A DNA stretch of 64,000 nt from CAVQKZ01 sp963837325. GTDB lineage: Bacteria; Actinomycetota; Actinomycetes; Mycobacteriales; Jatrophihabitantaceae. The translations under genes were made by a program, and so were the position numbers. Below are positions 15,748-24,425 of this stretch, one piece after another. Under the pieces are notes generated by a model. It worked only from the letters and a program-made list of their open reading frames with translations, was not told the DNA's origin and did no database searches. Numbering within the stretch: position 1 is the stretch's first letter; each line of letters starts with the position of its first letter. The stretch covers positions 2,108,001 to 2,172,000 of the forward strand of contig CAWIMV010000001.1 in the NCBI GenBank assembly GCA_963837325.1, read 5' to 3'.

Positions 15748-16227
15748 TCAGACCGGTCGGCGCGTCGCGGCCGGATCGTTGAGGGGACCCACGACCGTCT
15801 CGGCGATATCACCCAATGCCTTGATCTGCTCAGGTGTCAGGCGATCGATCAGGTGGGCCCGCACGGCGGCGACGTGCCCGGGCGCCGCCGCCTCCAATGC
15901 CCGCATACCGGCCTTGGTCAGGACTACGACCGAGCCCCGGCCGTCGGACTCGACGTCATCGCGCGTGACCAGTCCGCGCGTCTGCATCCGGGAAATGTGG
16001 TGCGACAGCCGACTTGGCGACCAGAGCATGCGGTCGGCGAGCGTCGTCAGTCGCTCGCGGTTTCGGTCCGCTTCGGACAGGGTCGACAGCACGTCGTAGT
16101 CGGCCTCTGAGAGCCCGCTGTCGTTGGTGAGCTCACGGGCCAGGCGGGCGTTGAGCAGGAGGAACATGCGGCGGTAGGCCCGCCAGGCGCGGTCCTCGTC
16201 GGGGTCGAGCCATCGCGTCTCGCTCAC
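15748..16227 (-). CDS. MarR family transcriptional regulator
   Basis: 159 residues from the GTG at 16227. The winged helix core reads LSEADYDVLSTLSEADRNRERLTTLADRM, a recognition helix around LSHHISRMQTRGLV, and the wing DDVESDGRGSVVVLT. N- and C-terminal helices form the dimer interface. The ATG at 16254 would put the coding region over the operator, so I prefer 16227. Divergent from the YczE-like gene across 79 bases that hold two TGACACGTCA sites and a strong promoter, so it probably represses that gene pair and itself. Ligand unknown. Confidence 0.85.
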   Translation of the reverse strand: MSETRWLDPDEDRAWRAYRRMFLLLNARLARELTNDSGLSEADYDVLSTLSEADRNRERLTTLADRMLWSPSRLSHHISRMQTRGLVTRDDVESDGRGSVVVLTKAGMRALEAAAPGHVAAVRAHLIDRLTPEQIKALGDIAETVVGPLNDPAATRRPV

Positions 16228-16247
16228 CCGGCCACTGTACCTGTTAC

Positions 16248-16291
16248 TTGACACGTCATGTAAGTCACTCTAACGTGTACATGACACGTCA
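16248..16291 (+). promoter_or_regulatory. Near-consensus promoter overlapped by paired MarR-type operators
   Basis: TTGACA at 16248-16253 and TAACGT at 16271-16276 are separated by 17 bases, a strong SigA-type promoter pointing at the YczE gene. Two copies of TGACACGTCA (itself TGAC-N2-GTCA) lie at 16249-16258 and 16282-16291, 33 bases apart (three helix turns) on the same face. The first covers the -35 box and the second the expected start site. Their outer halves also form an imperfect 15 bp inverted repeat. Confidence 0.7.
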
Positions 16292-16306
16292 ACAAGTTAG
16301 GTTGCC

Positions 16307-16930
16307 ATGCCCGTCCTCGTTCGCCGTCTCGTCAGCCTCTACGCGGGCTTGGCCCTGTTCGGGCTCAGCATCGCGCTCATGGTGCGAGCTCGGCTCGGGC
16401 TGGCGTCCTGGGACGTGCTGCATCAGGGCATCGCAAACCGCACCGGACTGCGCTTCGGCTGGGTCGTCATTGCCGTCGCCGCCATCGTGCTCGTGCTGTG
16501 GGTGCCGCTGCGGCAGCGACCGGGTTTCGGCACGCTGAGCAACGTCGTCGTTGTCGGCCTGGCCGCCGACGCCGGGCTCAGCGTCCTGCCGACCCCCCAT
16601 CACCTGGCCATCCGCATCGGCTGGCTCGTGGCCGGAATTGCCCTCAACGGCGTGGCGACCGGCCTGTACATCGGGGCCGGGCTCGGACCCGGACCGCGCG
16701 ACGGCCTGATGACCGGCCTGGCCGCCCGTGGTCATTCGATCCGCGTCGTGCGCACCGCACTTGAGCTCACCGTGCTCGCCGGCGGGTGGTTGCTCGGCGG
16801 GGGCGTCGGCGTCGGCACCCTGCTGTACGCCGCGAGCATCGGCCCGCTCGCGCACTACTTCATTCCCAGATTCACGATCCCGCCGGCCGCCCGGCCCGCG
16901 CACACGTCAAACAAAGGAAAGCATTCATGA
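16307..16930 (+). CDS. YczE/YitT-like integral membrane protein
   Basis: 207 residues with about five hydrophobic helices (about 8-25, 50-66, 76-95, 102-122, 146-182) and the family motif PGPRDGLMTGL (about 129-139). YczE-type proteins occur widely in Firmicutes and Actinobacteria; transport or enzyme roles have been suggested but none proven. The first gene of a probable two-gene unit: its stop overlaps the next start as ATGA at 16927-16930, which suggests translational coupling. Controlled by the promoter and paired operators at 16248-16291, so probably derepressed when the MarR ligand is present. Confidence 0.8.
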   Translation: MPVLVRRLVSLYAGLALFGLSIALMVRARLGLASWDVLHQGIANRTGLRFGWVVIAVAAIVLVLWVPLRQRPGFGTLSNVVVVGLAADAGLSVLPTPHHLAIRIGWLVAGIALNGVATGLYIGAGLGPGPRDGLMTGLAARGHSIRVVRTALELTVLAGGWLLGGGVGVGTLLYAASIGPLAHYFIPRFTIPPAARPAHTSNKGKHS

Positions 16931-17793
16931 CGGACCTGCAGTTCGGAGTCAACGTCTCCGCATCGGTCAGCGACAAGGCCGATCCGGTCGCCGCTGCGCA
17001 GCGCGCCGAGGAGCTCGGCTTCGACTTCGTCTCCGCGTCCGATCACCCCGGCAGCAGCAGCCCCAACTACGAGACCTGGACGATGCTGACGTGGATCGCC
17101 GGAGCCACCTCGCGGATCAAGATCGCCACCCGAGTGCTGGGCCTGCCGTACCGGTCCCCCGCGATGGTCGCGAAGATGGCCGAGACGCTGGACCGCCTGT
17201 CCGGGGGACGGCTCATCCTCGGGTTGGGCGCCGGCCATTCCGACGAGGAATTCCGTCGGTTCGGCCTGGGCGTGCCCACACCGCGCGACAAGGTGGACGG
17301 CCTGGCCGAGGCGATCACGGTGATCCGGGGGCTCTGGACCGAACCCGAGTTCTCCTTCGCCGGCCGGATCCACCACACCGATCGGGCCGACTTCGAGCCG
17401 AAGCCGGCCCGGCCCATTCCTATCTGGCTGGGCACCTTCGGACCACGGGCCTTGCGGGTGACTGGCCGGCAGGCCGACGGCTGGATCCCCTCCCACGGCT
17501 ATGTCGCGCTCGACGAGCTGCCGGCCATGCGTACGCGGGTTCTCGACGCCGTGCGCGCCGCCGGCCGGGATCCAGCCGCGTTCACGTGCGCCTACAACGT
17601 CCCGGTGCACATCGGGGGCAGCGCCCCGGACGACCCGGACGTCGTTGGTGGCTCGGCCGATGCGGTCGTCGATCAACTCAGGGACTTCGTCACGCTCGGC
17701 TTCACGACCTTCAACTTCATGCCGCACGGGCCTGACGTCGCCGAGCAGACCGAACTGCTCGCAACCGAGGTGATCCCGTTGCTACACGACTGA
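16927..17793 (+). CDS. LLM class F420-dependent oxidoreductase
   Basis: 288-residue bacterial luciferase-like TIM barrel. Family signatures include the N-terminal FGVNVSA strand, GFDFVSASDHPG, the central RLSGGRLILGLGAGHSDEEF stretch (about 92-111) and IPIWLGTFGPRALRVTGRQADGW (substrate/cofactor pocket). This combination is typical of F420H2-dependent reductases or dehydrogenases. Substrate unknown. AAAGGAAAGC precedes the ATG and the start overlaps the yczE stop. A MarR-controlled membrane protein plus F420 enzyme suggests response to a small aromatic or electrophilic compound (inference). It overlaps the convergent membrane protein gene by 12 bases. Confidence 0.88.
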   Translation: MTDLQFGVNVSASVSDKADPVAAAQRAEELGFDFVSASDHPGSSSPNYETWTMLTWIAGATSRIKIATRVLGLPYRSPAMVAKMAETLDRLSGGRLILGLGAGHSDEEFRRFGLGVPTPRDKVDGLAEAITVIRGLWTEPEFSFAGRIHHTDRADFEPKPARPIPIWLGTFGPRALRVTGRQADGWIPSHGYVALDELPAMRTRVLDAVRAAGRDPAAFTCAYNVPVHIGGSAPDDPDVVGGSADAVVDQLRDFVTLGFTTFNFMPHGPDVAEQTELLATEVIPLLHD

Positions 17794-18441
17794 CGGTTGC
17801 GACGGCTGCACCGGCGTCACGGCCTCGGCCCGCTCGGTTCGCACCGCGAGCAGAATGCCGGCTACCAGCATCCACAGCGGTGCGGCGAAGTATCCGACGA
17901 AGCCACCTGGGCCGGCCAAGGACACGACGCCGACGACGAGCGCGACCCAACCGAGCCACTTCGGCAACAGTCCCGCGCTCAGCGCGGTCATGCCGGCCCC
18001 GATCAGGAAAACCGCGATGCCGCCGATGAACGGAATCCAGTTGTCGTTGCTCAGCACGTTCAGGGTCTCGGCAACCTGCGCTTGCTTGTGGTCCGACGCA
18101 GTGAGCAGCGCCAGGCTGAGTGCAGCACCGGCCAATATGCTCGCTGCCACCAGCACGGCACCGCCAACCAGGACGGTCGGTCCCGCGCCGCGAGGACCGC
18201 GCTCCCGGGCTCGGGTCCGGATCTCGCTGGCGAAAAGGATCAGCAGCGTGGCTGCCAACGGAGCCAGGAACACCTCGGTCGCCGTCCGACCTTGGTGAGA
18301 GTTGAAGTGCTTCATCACTTCAGCGCTTGAGGCCTTCTCGCCGGGAGTGCTGCCTTCGAAGATCAGACCCATGACCAAGAAGAGCACCCCGAAAATCGGC
18401 CCCGTCCAAATCAACCAGCGTCGGGCCCGCGAATCGTTCAT
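17782..18441 (-). CDS. Six-helix membrane protein of unknown function
   Basis: 219 residues from the ATG at 18441 (GGGGGA five bases upstream). Six hydrophobic helices are evident, at about 9-28, 57-74, 87-111, 125-148, 156-178 and 181-197. There is a charged loop EIRTRARERGPRGAG between helices 2 and 3 and an extracellular-looking Ser/Lys/Asn loop between helices 1 and 2. The layout recalls DUF4386-like actinobacterial membrane proteins, without a diagnostic motif. Its last 12 bases overlap the end of the LLM gene on the other strand. Confidence 0.65.
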   Translation of the reverse strand: MNDSRARRWLIWTGPIFGVLFLVMGLIFEGSTPGEKASSAEVMKHFNSHQGRTATEVFLAPLAATLLILFASEIRTRARERGPRGAGPTVLVGGAVLVAASILAGAALSLALLTASDHKQAQVAETLNVLSNDNWIPFIGGIAVFLIGAGMTALSAGLLPKWLGWVALVVGVVSLAGPGGFVGYFAAPLWMLVAGILLAVRTERAEAVTPVQPSQPSVV

Positions 18442-18571
18442 GACATCCCCCAGATCTCGCAACGGTTGCGATCGGAGTCCAGTCTGGTTTCGAGACCCGC
18501 CGGAGCCGAGGGTGCGGGCATGCCAAACCGGGGGGAGCTAGCACCCTATTACCCATCTAGCTAGTGAAGCT

Positions 18572-18591
18572 TTACCTATTAGCCTAGGTAA
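18572..18591. promoter_or_regulatory. Inverted repeat upstream of the YtrA-type gntR gene
   Basis: TTACCTA at 18572-18578 and TAGGTAA at 18585-18591 form a perfect 7 bp inverted repeat around TTAGCC; AGCT flanks both arms, with one extra T on the left. It ends 15 bases before the gntR start, where an autoregulatory YtrA-family operator is expected. Confidence 0.6.
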
Positions 18592-18606
18592 GCTACAGTG
18601 GCTGGC

Positions 18607-18999
18607 ATGTTGGATTTGCGCATCGATACGACGAGCGGGGTGGCGCCGTACGCCCAGGTCGTGCGACAGGTGAAACAAGCCTTGCGGCTGGGCTGGCTGC
18701 AGCCGGGCGACAAGCTGCCGACGGTGCACGAGGTTGCGGCAAGCGTCGCGATCAACCCGAACACGGTGCAGAAGGCGTACCGCGAACTCGAGCACGAGGG
18801 ACTCGTCGCAGGACGTCCCGGACAGGGCACGTTCGTCCAACGCAGCCTCAGCCAGTCGAACCCGGCATCGCTCGCCGCTCTTACCCGCCGGCTGGAGCGC
18901 TGGATCGCCTCCGCGCGAGACGCCGGGCTCGACGAGGATGGGATCATGGACGTCGTCCGGGCGGCGATGCGGGATTTTGACGTGGAGGAGACCGCATGA
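18607..18999 (+). CDS. GntR family regulator, YtrA subfamily
   Basis: 130 residues: an N-terminal winged helix (MLDLRIDTTSGVAPYAQVV, LPTVHEVAASVAINPNTVQK as the helix-turn-helix, GRPGQGTFV as the wing) followed by only a short dimerisation tail of two helices. This lack of a ligand domain defines YtrA-type members, which usually repress an adjacent ABC transporter operon and respond to cell-envelope antibiotics. The start codon of the next gene overlaps the stop as ATGA (18996-18999), so regulator and transporter are co-translated. An inverted repeat directly upstream is the likely operator. Confidence 0.9.
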   Translation: MLDLRIDTTSGVAPYAQVVRQVKQALRLGWLQPGDKLPTVHEVAASVAINPNTVQKAYRELEHEGLVAGRPGQGTFVQRSLSQSNPASLAALTRRLERWIASARDAGLDEDGIMDVVRAAMRDFDVEETA

Positions 19000-19910
19000 C
19001 GCCGTCCGAGAACAGCGCTATCGCCACCGTCGAGGCGGGTCGCCGCTACGGGCACTTCTGGGCATTGCGGCACTGCACGGTGTCGCTGCCGGCCGGGTCG
19101 CTGACGGCGGTCGTGGGACCGAATGGCGCGGGCAAGACCACGCTGTTGAACATGCTCGTCGGGCTGCTGCCCGCGTCGGAGGGCGAGCTGCGGGTGGCCG
19201 GCGTGCCGCCCAGCAGCAGCCCCGAGTTCCTGGCGCGAGTCGGATTTCTCGCCCAGGACTGCCCGCTGTACAAGGAGTTCTCGGTCGCGGATCTGCTCCG
19301 GTTCGGCCGCGCGATGAACCCGTCTTGGGACGACGCGCTGGCCCGCGAGCGACTCGTCGCCGCCGAAGTGCCACTTGATCGCCGGGCCGGCAAGCTCTCC
19401 GGCGGGCAACGCGCGCAGGTCGCGCTGGCCCTCGCGGTCGCGAAGCGGCCACAAGTGCTGCTGCTCGACGAACCGCTGGCCGCACTGGATCCGGTCGCGC
19501 GACGGGAGTTCCTCAGAACGTTGCTCGACAGCGCGTCGGCGACAGGCATGACCGTCGTGCTGTCCTCTCACCTGATCGGAGAACTCGCCCGCGTCTGCGA
19601 CCACCTCGTTGTGATCCGCGACGGCGAGGTCCGGCTGTCGGGCGAACTCGACGACCTCCTCGCTGAGCACCACTGGGTCGCAGGATCGCCGGATGACGTC
19701 GCTCGGTTGCCCGCCGGAGTCGAGGTGCTGAGCCGGTCCCGACACGAACGGCACACGACCTTGCTCGTCCGCGCCCACGAGCCGTTGCTCAACCCGGCGC
19801 TGACGGTGAGCCCGGTCGACCTGGAAGCGCTCGCGATGGCCTATCTCGAGCGCTCCGACCCAACACCTGACCTCGAACTGGCGCGAGCACCGCGCGGAAT
19901 GAGCCTGTGA
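18996..19910 (+). CDS. ABC transporter ATP-binding protein (YtrB/BcrA-like)
   Basis: 304-residue ATPase with Walker A GPNGAGKTT, the Q-loop in GFLAQDCPLY, signature LSGGQ, Walker B LLLDEP and H-loop LSSHL. The C-terminal extension beyond residue about 225 is typical of drug and bacitracin exporter ATPases. It pairs with the permease encoded next, forming a cytoplasmic ATPase plus membrane domain exporter. Starts overlap on both sides (ATGA with gntR, TGATG with the permease). Probably an envelope-stress or antibiotic export system; the substrate cannot be read from sequence. Confidence 0.9.
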   Translation: MTPSENSAIATVEAGRRYGHFWALRHCTVSLPAGSLTAVVGPNGAGKTTLLNMLVGLLPASEGELRVAGVPPSSSPEFLARVGFLAQDCPLYKEFSVADLLRFGRAMNPSWDDALARERLVAAEVPLDRRAGKLSGGQRAQVALALAVAKRPQVLLLDEPLAALDPVARREFLRTLLDSASATGMTVVLSSHLIGELARVCDHLVVIRDGEVRLSGELDDLLAEHHWVAGSPDDVARLPAGVEVLSRSRHERHTTLLVRAHEPLLNPALTVSPVDLEALAMAYLERSDPTPDLELARAPRGMSL

Positions 19911-20935
19911 TGATCTGGACAACCTGGCGCCAACATCGCGCCGAAGCAGGAGTCGGCGCTCTCATCCTCGCCGCGCTCGTGGCCGCCATGCTGATCGTCG
20001 GGTCCGTGGCCAGGGATCGGCGGCGGTCATTGGGTCTGCCGGGGTGCGCGGGGTCGGACTGTAGCGACGCCCTGAACCGGTTGCATGCCGACTTCCACTC
20101 GATCCCGCCGTTCACCGGTGCGCTCATCGCCGTCCCCCTCATCGCCGGGATGTTCTGGGCGGCACCGCTGGTCTCGCGTGAGTACGAGGCCGGCACGCAC
20201 CGGCTGGCCTGGACCCAGTCGGTGAGCCCGCTGCGCTGGATCACGGTCAAGATCGCGCTCATCTTCACTGTCGTGGCGGTCGCGACGTTGGTCCTCGGCA
20301 TGCTCGCGACCTGGACGCTCAATCCGCTCACCGCAGCGTTCGGCGGCCGGTACAACAGCACGTGGTACGACGTACAAGGCGTCGTCCCGGTCGCCTGCGT
20401 TCTGTTCGCGCTCGCCGTCGGTGTCTCGGCCAGCGCAGTAATCCGGCGCACCATCCCGGCCATGGCGGTCACTCTCGTGGTGTACGCCGCTGTCCGAATC
20501 CCGGTGCACTGGATCCGCTGGCGCTTCGCACCGCTCGACACTCGCACCCGATCGATCCCGATCAGCAGCCTGCTGCAGAACCTCACCGGCTCGCCGGTCG
20601 ACATGTCCAACTCGGCACTGCCGAGCGAGGCCTGGCTGCACGGCGAAACGCTCCGCGACTCGGCCGGCCACACCATCTCGAGCAACCAGGGCAACTTCAA
20701 CGTGTTGTCGCGCTATTGCCCGAACCTACAGGTCAACGCGACCCGAGACGGCGTGCTCAACCCCGGCGCCTGCAGAGCCAAGGTAGAGCACCTGAGCCTG
20801 CACGAGACGATCACCTACCAACCCGCATCACATTTCTGGCTCATCCAGATCGTCGAGAGTGCGATCTTCGTCGGCCTCGCGGCCCTACTCGTCACCGCAG
20901 CCATCACTTTCGTCGCCAGACGCCGCCCCATCTGA
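19910..20935 (+). CDS. ABC-2 type transporter permease
   Basis: 341 residues with about six hydrophobic helices: an N-terminal one at about 17-32, a cluster between about 64 and 185, and a last one near 313-333. A large Cys-containing hydrophilic loop lies between the last two (about 190-310), probably outside the cell. The EYEAGTHRLAWTQSVSPLRW stretch just after helix 2 is the usual coupling region of this family. The ATG at 19910 overlaps the ATPase stop by one base; a GTG at 19907 is also in frame. Membrane partner of the ATPase encoded upstream. Confidence 0.85.
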   Translation: MIWTTWRQHRAEAGVGALILAALVAAMLIVGSVARDRRRSLGLPGCAGSDCSDALNRLHADFHSIPPFTGALIAVPLIAGMFWAAPLVSREYEAGTHRLAWTQSVSPLRWITVKIALIFTVVAVATLVLGMLATWTLNPLTAAFGGRYNSTWYDVQGVVPVACVLFALAVGVSASAVIRRTIPAMAVTLVVYAAVRIPVHWIRWRFAPLDTRTRSIPISSLLQNLTGSPVDMSNSALPSEAWLHGETLRDSAGHTISSNQGNFNVLSRYCPNLQVNATRDGVLNPGACRAKVEHLSLHETITYQPASHFWLIQIVESAIFVGLAALLVTAAITFVARRRPI

Positions 20936-21071
20936 CGCGACCGCCGCACAATTCGGGATATTCCGGCGGCCCGCTCAACTCGCGAAAGTCGCTGCCGATA
21001 TAGGGGGCAAGTGGCGCTTCGACCGCGTGAGCCGTCGGGCCGATGCGGGTGACGAAAGGCTGGATCTCACC

Positions 21072-22127
21072 ATGAGAAGGTTCCTCTCCGTCGCGGCGGT
21101 CGGACTCGGCGTCGTCCTGATCGCCGGTGCCGCCGTAGTCCGCTGGACGGTCGCTCCGTCTCAAGCAGTCCTGCCGGCGGACACGAACACGACCACCACG
21201 TACACCGGTACCGCGGCTGCGCTGTTCAACCCGGCCGCGCTGAGCACCCCGGGCACGAAGGCCTTGCTCACCAAGGTTCCGATCACAACCACCCACACGA
21301 CCAAGGTGCTGGCCACCAAGGGCACGAACGCGCTGGTCTCCGACTCCGGCAAGCTCAATGCCGGTGGTTCCCAGGTGGGCGGCTTCGACTACCGCTATGC
21401 CGTGGACCGGACCGACATGGGCCCGGGCAGCGGCTATCCGAACGTCGTGCACCAGACCGGCTTGACGTTCAACTGGCCGATCCGCGCGGCCAAGCAGAAC
21501 TACGCCGGTTGGGTCTCCGACACGCAGAGCACCACTCCACTGCGCTACACCGGCACGGCCAAGCGTGGCGGCCTTTCGACGTACGTCTTCAGCGCCAACG
21601 CCAAAGCCGCGCCGGTGACTGACCCGGCCACGCTGAAGCAGTTGCCGGCGTCGATGCCGAAGGCCACGTTGGTCAAGCTTGCGGCCGGGCTTGGCCTGAG
21701 CCCCAGTCAGTTCGGCGCGCTGCAGCAGATCCTGCCGGGCCTGCCCGACCCGATCCCGTTCAGCTACAGCTATGCCATGAAGGCGACGTACTGGGTCGAG
21801 CCGCGAAGTGGTGAGGTTGTCGATCTTCAGGAGCGGGAGACCCGCACGCTGGCGCTCAAGATCGGGGCAACCGTCGTCCCGGTCACGCCGGTGATGGATA
21901 TCAGCTACGCCGCGTCGCCGGCCCAACTGGCGACATCGGTGCGGGACGCTCGCCACGACGGCAACCTTGTCAGCCTGCTCTACAAGACAATTCCACTTGG
22001 CCTGGCGACTGGTGGCGCCGTCCTGGTGCTGCTCGGCGTCGCCGGCCTGGCCCTGTCTCGTCGCCGGGACGACTCCGGCGGAACGGCGGAGCCGGCCGAC
22101 CCGCAACGCGACCTGCAACCGGCCTGA
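21072..22127 (+). CDS. DUF3068 (PorA-like) envelope protein
   Basis: 351 residues with an N-terminal signal-anchor helix (about 5-24), a long Thr/Ser-rich extracellular domain (25-310) and a C-terminal transmembrane helix (about 312-334) followed by a charged tail. This two-anchor layout and segments such as YRYAVDRTDM, TFNWPI and SYSYAMKATYWVEPRSGEVVD match DUF3068, a family of actinobacterial cell-surface proteins of unknown function. The ATG at 21072 has AAAGG twelve bases upstream, a wide spacing. It ends 6 bases before the convergent DUF2550 stop. A 136 base spacer separates it from the ABC operon. Confidence 0.82.
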   Translation: MRRFLSVAAVGLGVVLIAGAAVVRWTVAPSQAVLPADTNTTTTYTGTAAALFNPAALSTPGTKALLTKVPITTTHTTKVLATKGTNALVSDSGKLNAGGSQVGGFDYRYAVDRTDMGPGSGYPNVVHQTGLTFNWPIRAAKQNYAGWVSDTQSTTPLRYTGTAKRGGLSTYVFSANAKAAPVTDPATLKQLPASMPKATLVKLAAGLGLSPSQFGALQQILPGLPDPIPFSYSYAMKATYWVEPRSGEVVDLQERETRTLALKIGATVVPVTPVMDISYAASPAQLATSVRDARHDGNLVSLLYKTIPLGLATGGAVLVLLGVAGLALSRRRDDSGGTAEPADPQRDLQPA

Positions 22128-22133
22128 CCGGCG

Positions 22134-22541
22134 TCAGGATCTGGGGGCTGAGGCCTCCAGCCAGGAGATGAAGCCGGTGTAGGCACCTTCGCTGAATCCG
22201 AAGGTGGCCGTTCCGTCGCCGTACCGGCATTCGACGATGATCGACGACGCCGGCAGGGACGCGAGTTCCGCCGGCACCGGCGAACGGTGGGTCAACACGC
22301 TGAGCTGATTGCGGTGCAGCACCTTCGTCGGCTTGGTGCCGATGCCGATGCCGCGGTACCAGCGCAACTCGCCTCCGGCGTAGCGGGCGATGCCGTAGAC
22401 CCAGCGATAGCCCCGCACCCGTACCGCCACCGGGACGCCACCGGCCACCCGGAGCATGTAGCGCTGGCGGGCCAGGACAGCGGCAAGCAGGACGACCAGG
22501 ACGACAGCCGCGGCCGCGACGACGATGTCGAAGACGTGCAC
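22134..22541 (-). CDS. DUF2550 membrane-anchored protein
   Basis: 135 residues: one N-terminal transmembrane helix (about 5-24) followed by a small cytosolic beta-rich domain containing YRWVYGIARYAGGELRWYR and a conserved Trp near the end. DUF2550 is actinobacterial and is commonly the gene after atpC, as here (33 bases downstream, same strand). The PH-like fold has no assigned function; its fixed position suggests a link with ATP synthase or the membrane. The start is GTG at 22541. Confidence 0.85.
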   Translation of the reverse strand: MHVFDIVVAAAAVVLVVLLAAVLARQRYMLRVAGGVPVAVRVRGYRWVYGIARYAGGELRWYRGIGIGTKPTKVLHRNQLSVLTHRSPVPAELASLPASSIIVECRYGDGTATFGFSEGAYTGFISWLEASAPRS

Positions 22542-22574
22542 GGCGGACTCCCGGCTACTCGGTGCGCGTCAGCC

Positions 22575-22967
22575 TCAGACCGATTCCCCTGCGGCCCGCA
22601 GGCGCGCCAGTGCGCGGTCACGGGCCGATGCCGCTTCCTCGTCGCTGTCGGCGTCGGCTCCGGCGCGGTCCAGCGCGGCTCGGGCCCGGGCGGTATCGAT
22701 GTCGTCGGCCATCTCGGCGATCTCGGCCAGCACCGATACGCCGTCCTTGCGTACGGACAGGAAGCCGCCGTGCACGGCAACCCGCAGCTCGCCTTCGTCA
22801 GCGCGGTCGATGCGCACGATCCAGCCGGGCGCGAGCGCACCGAGCAGTGGCGTGTGGCCCGGCAGGATCCCGAGCTCGCCTTCCAAGGTGCGGGCGAACA
22901 CGGCATTGGCGTCGCCTGACCACAGTGCCCGTTCCACCGAGACGAGCTCGACGTGCATCGTCGCCAT
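22575..22967 (-). CDS. atpC: F1Fo ATP synthase subunit epsilon
   Basis: 130-residue central-stalk subunit. The N-terminal beta-sandwich (VELVSVERALWSGDANAVFA, LGILPGHTPLLGAL) is followed by a C-terminal helical hairpin rich in Ala, Asp and Arg that can inhibit ATP hydrolysis. It couples rotation of gamma and the c-ring. It begins 3 bases after the atpD stop. ATG at 22967; an internal ATG at 22958 is also possible. Confidence 0.94.
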   Translation of the reverse strand: MATMHVELVSVERALWSGDANAVFARTLEGELGILPGHTPLLGALAPGWIVRIDRADEGELRVAVHGGFLSVRKDGVSVLAEIAEMADDIDTARARAALDRAGADADSDEEAASARDRALARLRAAGESV

Positions 22968-22970
22968 GGA

Positions 22971-24425
22971 TCAGGAGTCCTTGAGCTCGCGCGCCTTGCG
23001 CTCGAGGTCCTCGATGCCGCCGCACATGAAGAACGCCTGCTCCGGATAGTCGTCGAAGTCACCCGCAGTGAGCCGCTTGAACGCGTCGATCGTCTCGGCG
23101 ACCGGCACGAACGATCCCTTGAGGCCGGTGAACTGCTCGGCGACGAAGGTGTTCTGTGACAGGAACCGCTCGATGCGCCGGGCCCGGCCGACGATGACCT
23201 TGTCCTCCTCGGACAGTTCGTCGATGCCGAGGATGGCGATGATGTCCTGCAGTTCCTTGTACCGCTGGAGGATCTGCTTCGTGCGTGACGCGACGTCGTA
23301 GTGCTCCTGCCCGATGTACTGGGCGTCGAGGATGCGCGAGGTGGAGTCGAGCGGGTCGACGGCCGGGTAGATGCCCTTCTCCGAGATCGGCCGGGAGAGC
23401 ACCGTCGTGGCGTCGAGGTGGGCGAACGTGGTGTGCGGCGCCGGGTCGGTGATGTCGTCAGCGGGGACGTAGATCGCCTGCATCGAGGTGATCGAGTGAC
23501 CGCGGGTCGACGTGATGCGCTCCTGCAGCTGGCCCATCTCGTCGGCCAGCGTGGGCTGGTAACCCACGGCCGAAGGCATCCGGCCGAGCAGCGTCGACAC
23601 CTCGGAACCGGCCTGGGTGAAACGGAAGATGTTGTCGATGAACAGCAGCACGTCCTGCTTCTGCACGTCGCGGAAGTACTCGGCCATGGTCAACGCCGAC
23701 AAGGCGACGCGCAGGCGGGTGCCCGGCGGCTCGTCCATCTGACCGAACACGAGCGCCGTCTTCGACAGCACTCCGGACTCGGTCATCTCGGTGATGAGGT
23801 CGTTGCCCTCGCGGGTGCGCTCCCCCACGCCGGCGAATACCGAGACACCACCGAAGTTCTCGGCGACGCGGTAGATCATCTCCTGGATGAGCACGGTCTT
23901 GCCGACGCCGGCACCACCGAACAGGCCGATCTTTCCGCCGGTGACGTAGGGCGTCAGCAGGTCGATGACCTTGACGCCGGTCTCGAACATCTCGGTCTTG
24001 CTCTCGAGCTGGTCGAACGGCGGGGACTCGCGGTGGATCGACCAGCGCTCCTTGACGTCGAGTTCGTCAGCGGCCACGTCGAGCGGCTGGCCGAGCGCGT
24101 TGAAGACGTGGCCCAGCGTCACGTTGCCGACCGGCACGGTGATCGGCGACTGGGTGTCGACCACCTCGGCGCCGCGGACCAGGCCGTCAGTGGGCTGCAG
24201 CGCGATGGCGCGCACCATGTCGTCGCCGATGTGCTGGGCCACCTCGAGGGTCAGCGTCTTCGACAGCTCCCCCAGGGAGATCTCGGTCGTCAGCGCGTTG
24301 AACAGCGCCGGAATCGAGTTACGGCCGAACTCGACGTCGACGACCGGGCCGATGACTCGGACGACGCGCCCGCTGGAGGCGTCGGCCTCCGGCTCAGTGG
24401 CTTGGGTGTCGGTAACTGTTGTCAT
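22971..24425 (-). CDS. atpD: F1Fo ATP synthase subunit beta
   Basis: 484-residue catalytic subunit. Walker A GGAGVGKT is at 170-177, followed by the catalytic Glu in GVGERTREGNDL, Walker B in DVLLFIDNIF and the DELSEED lever in the C-terminal domain. Makes ATP at the three alpha/beta interfaces of F1. An N-terminal extension of about 15 residues rich in Thr, Glu and Ala precedes the usual start of the beta barrel. ATG overlaps the atpG stop by one base (TGATG). Confidence 0.97.
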   Translation of the reverse strand: MTTVTDTQATEPEADASSGRVVRVIGPVVDVEFGRNSIPALFNALTTEISLGELSKTLTLEVAQHIGDDMVRAIALQPTDGLVRGAEVVDTQSPITVPVGNVTLGHVFNALGQPLDVAADELDVKERWSIHRESPPFDQLESKTEMFETGVKVIDLLTPYVTGGKIGLFGGAGVGKTVLIQEMIYRVAENFGGVSVFAGVGERTREGNDLITEMTESGVLSKTALVFGQMDEPPGTRLRVALSALTMAEYFRDVQKQDVLLFIDNIFRFTQAGSEVSTLLGRMPSAVGYQPTLADEMGQLQERITSTRGHSITSMQAIYVPADDITDPAPHTTFAHLDATTVLSRPISEKGIYPAVDPLDSTSRILDAQYIGQEHYDVASRTKQILQRYKELQDIIAILGIDELSEEDKVIVGRARRIERFLSQNTFVAEQFTGLKGSFVPVAETIDAFKRLTAGDFDDYPEQAFFMCGGIEDLERKARELKDS

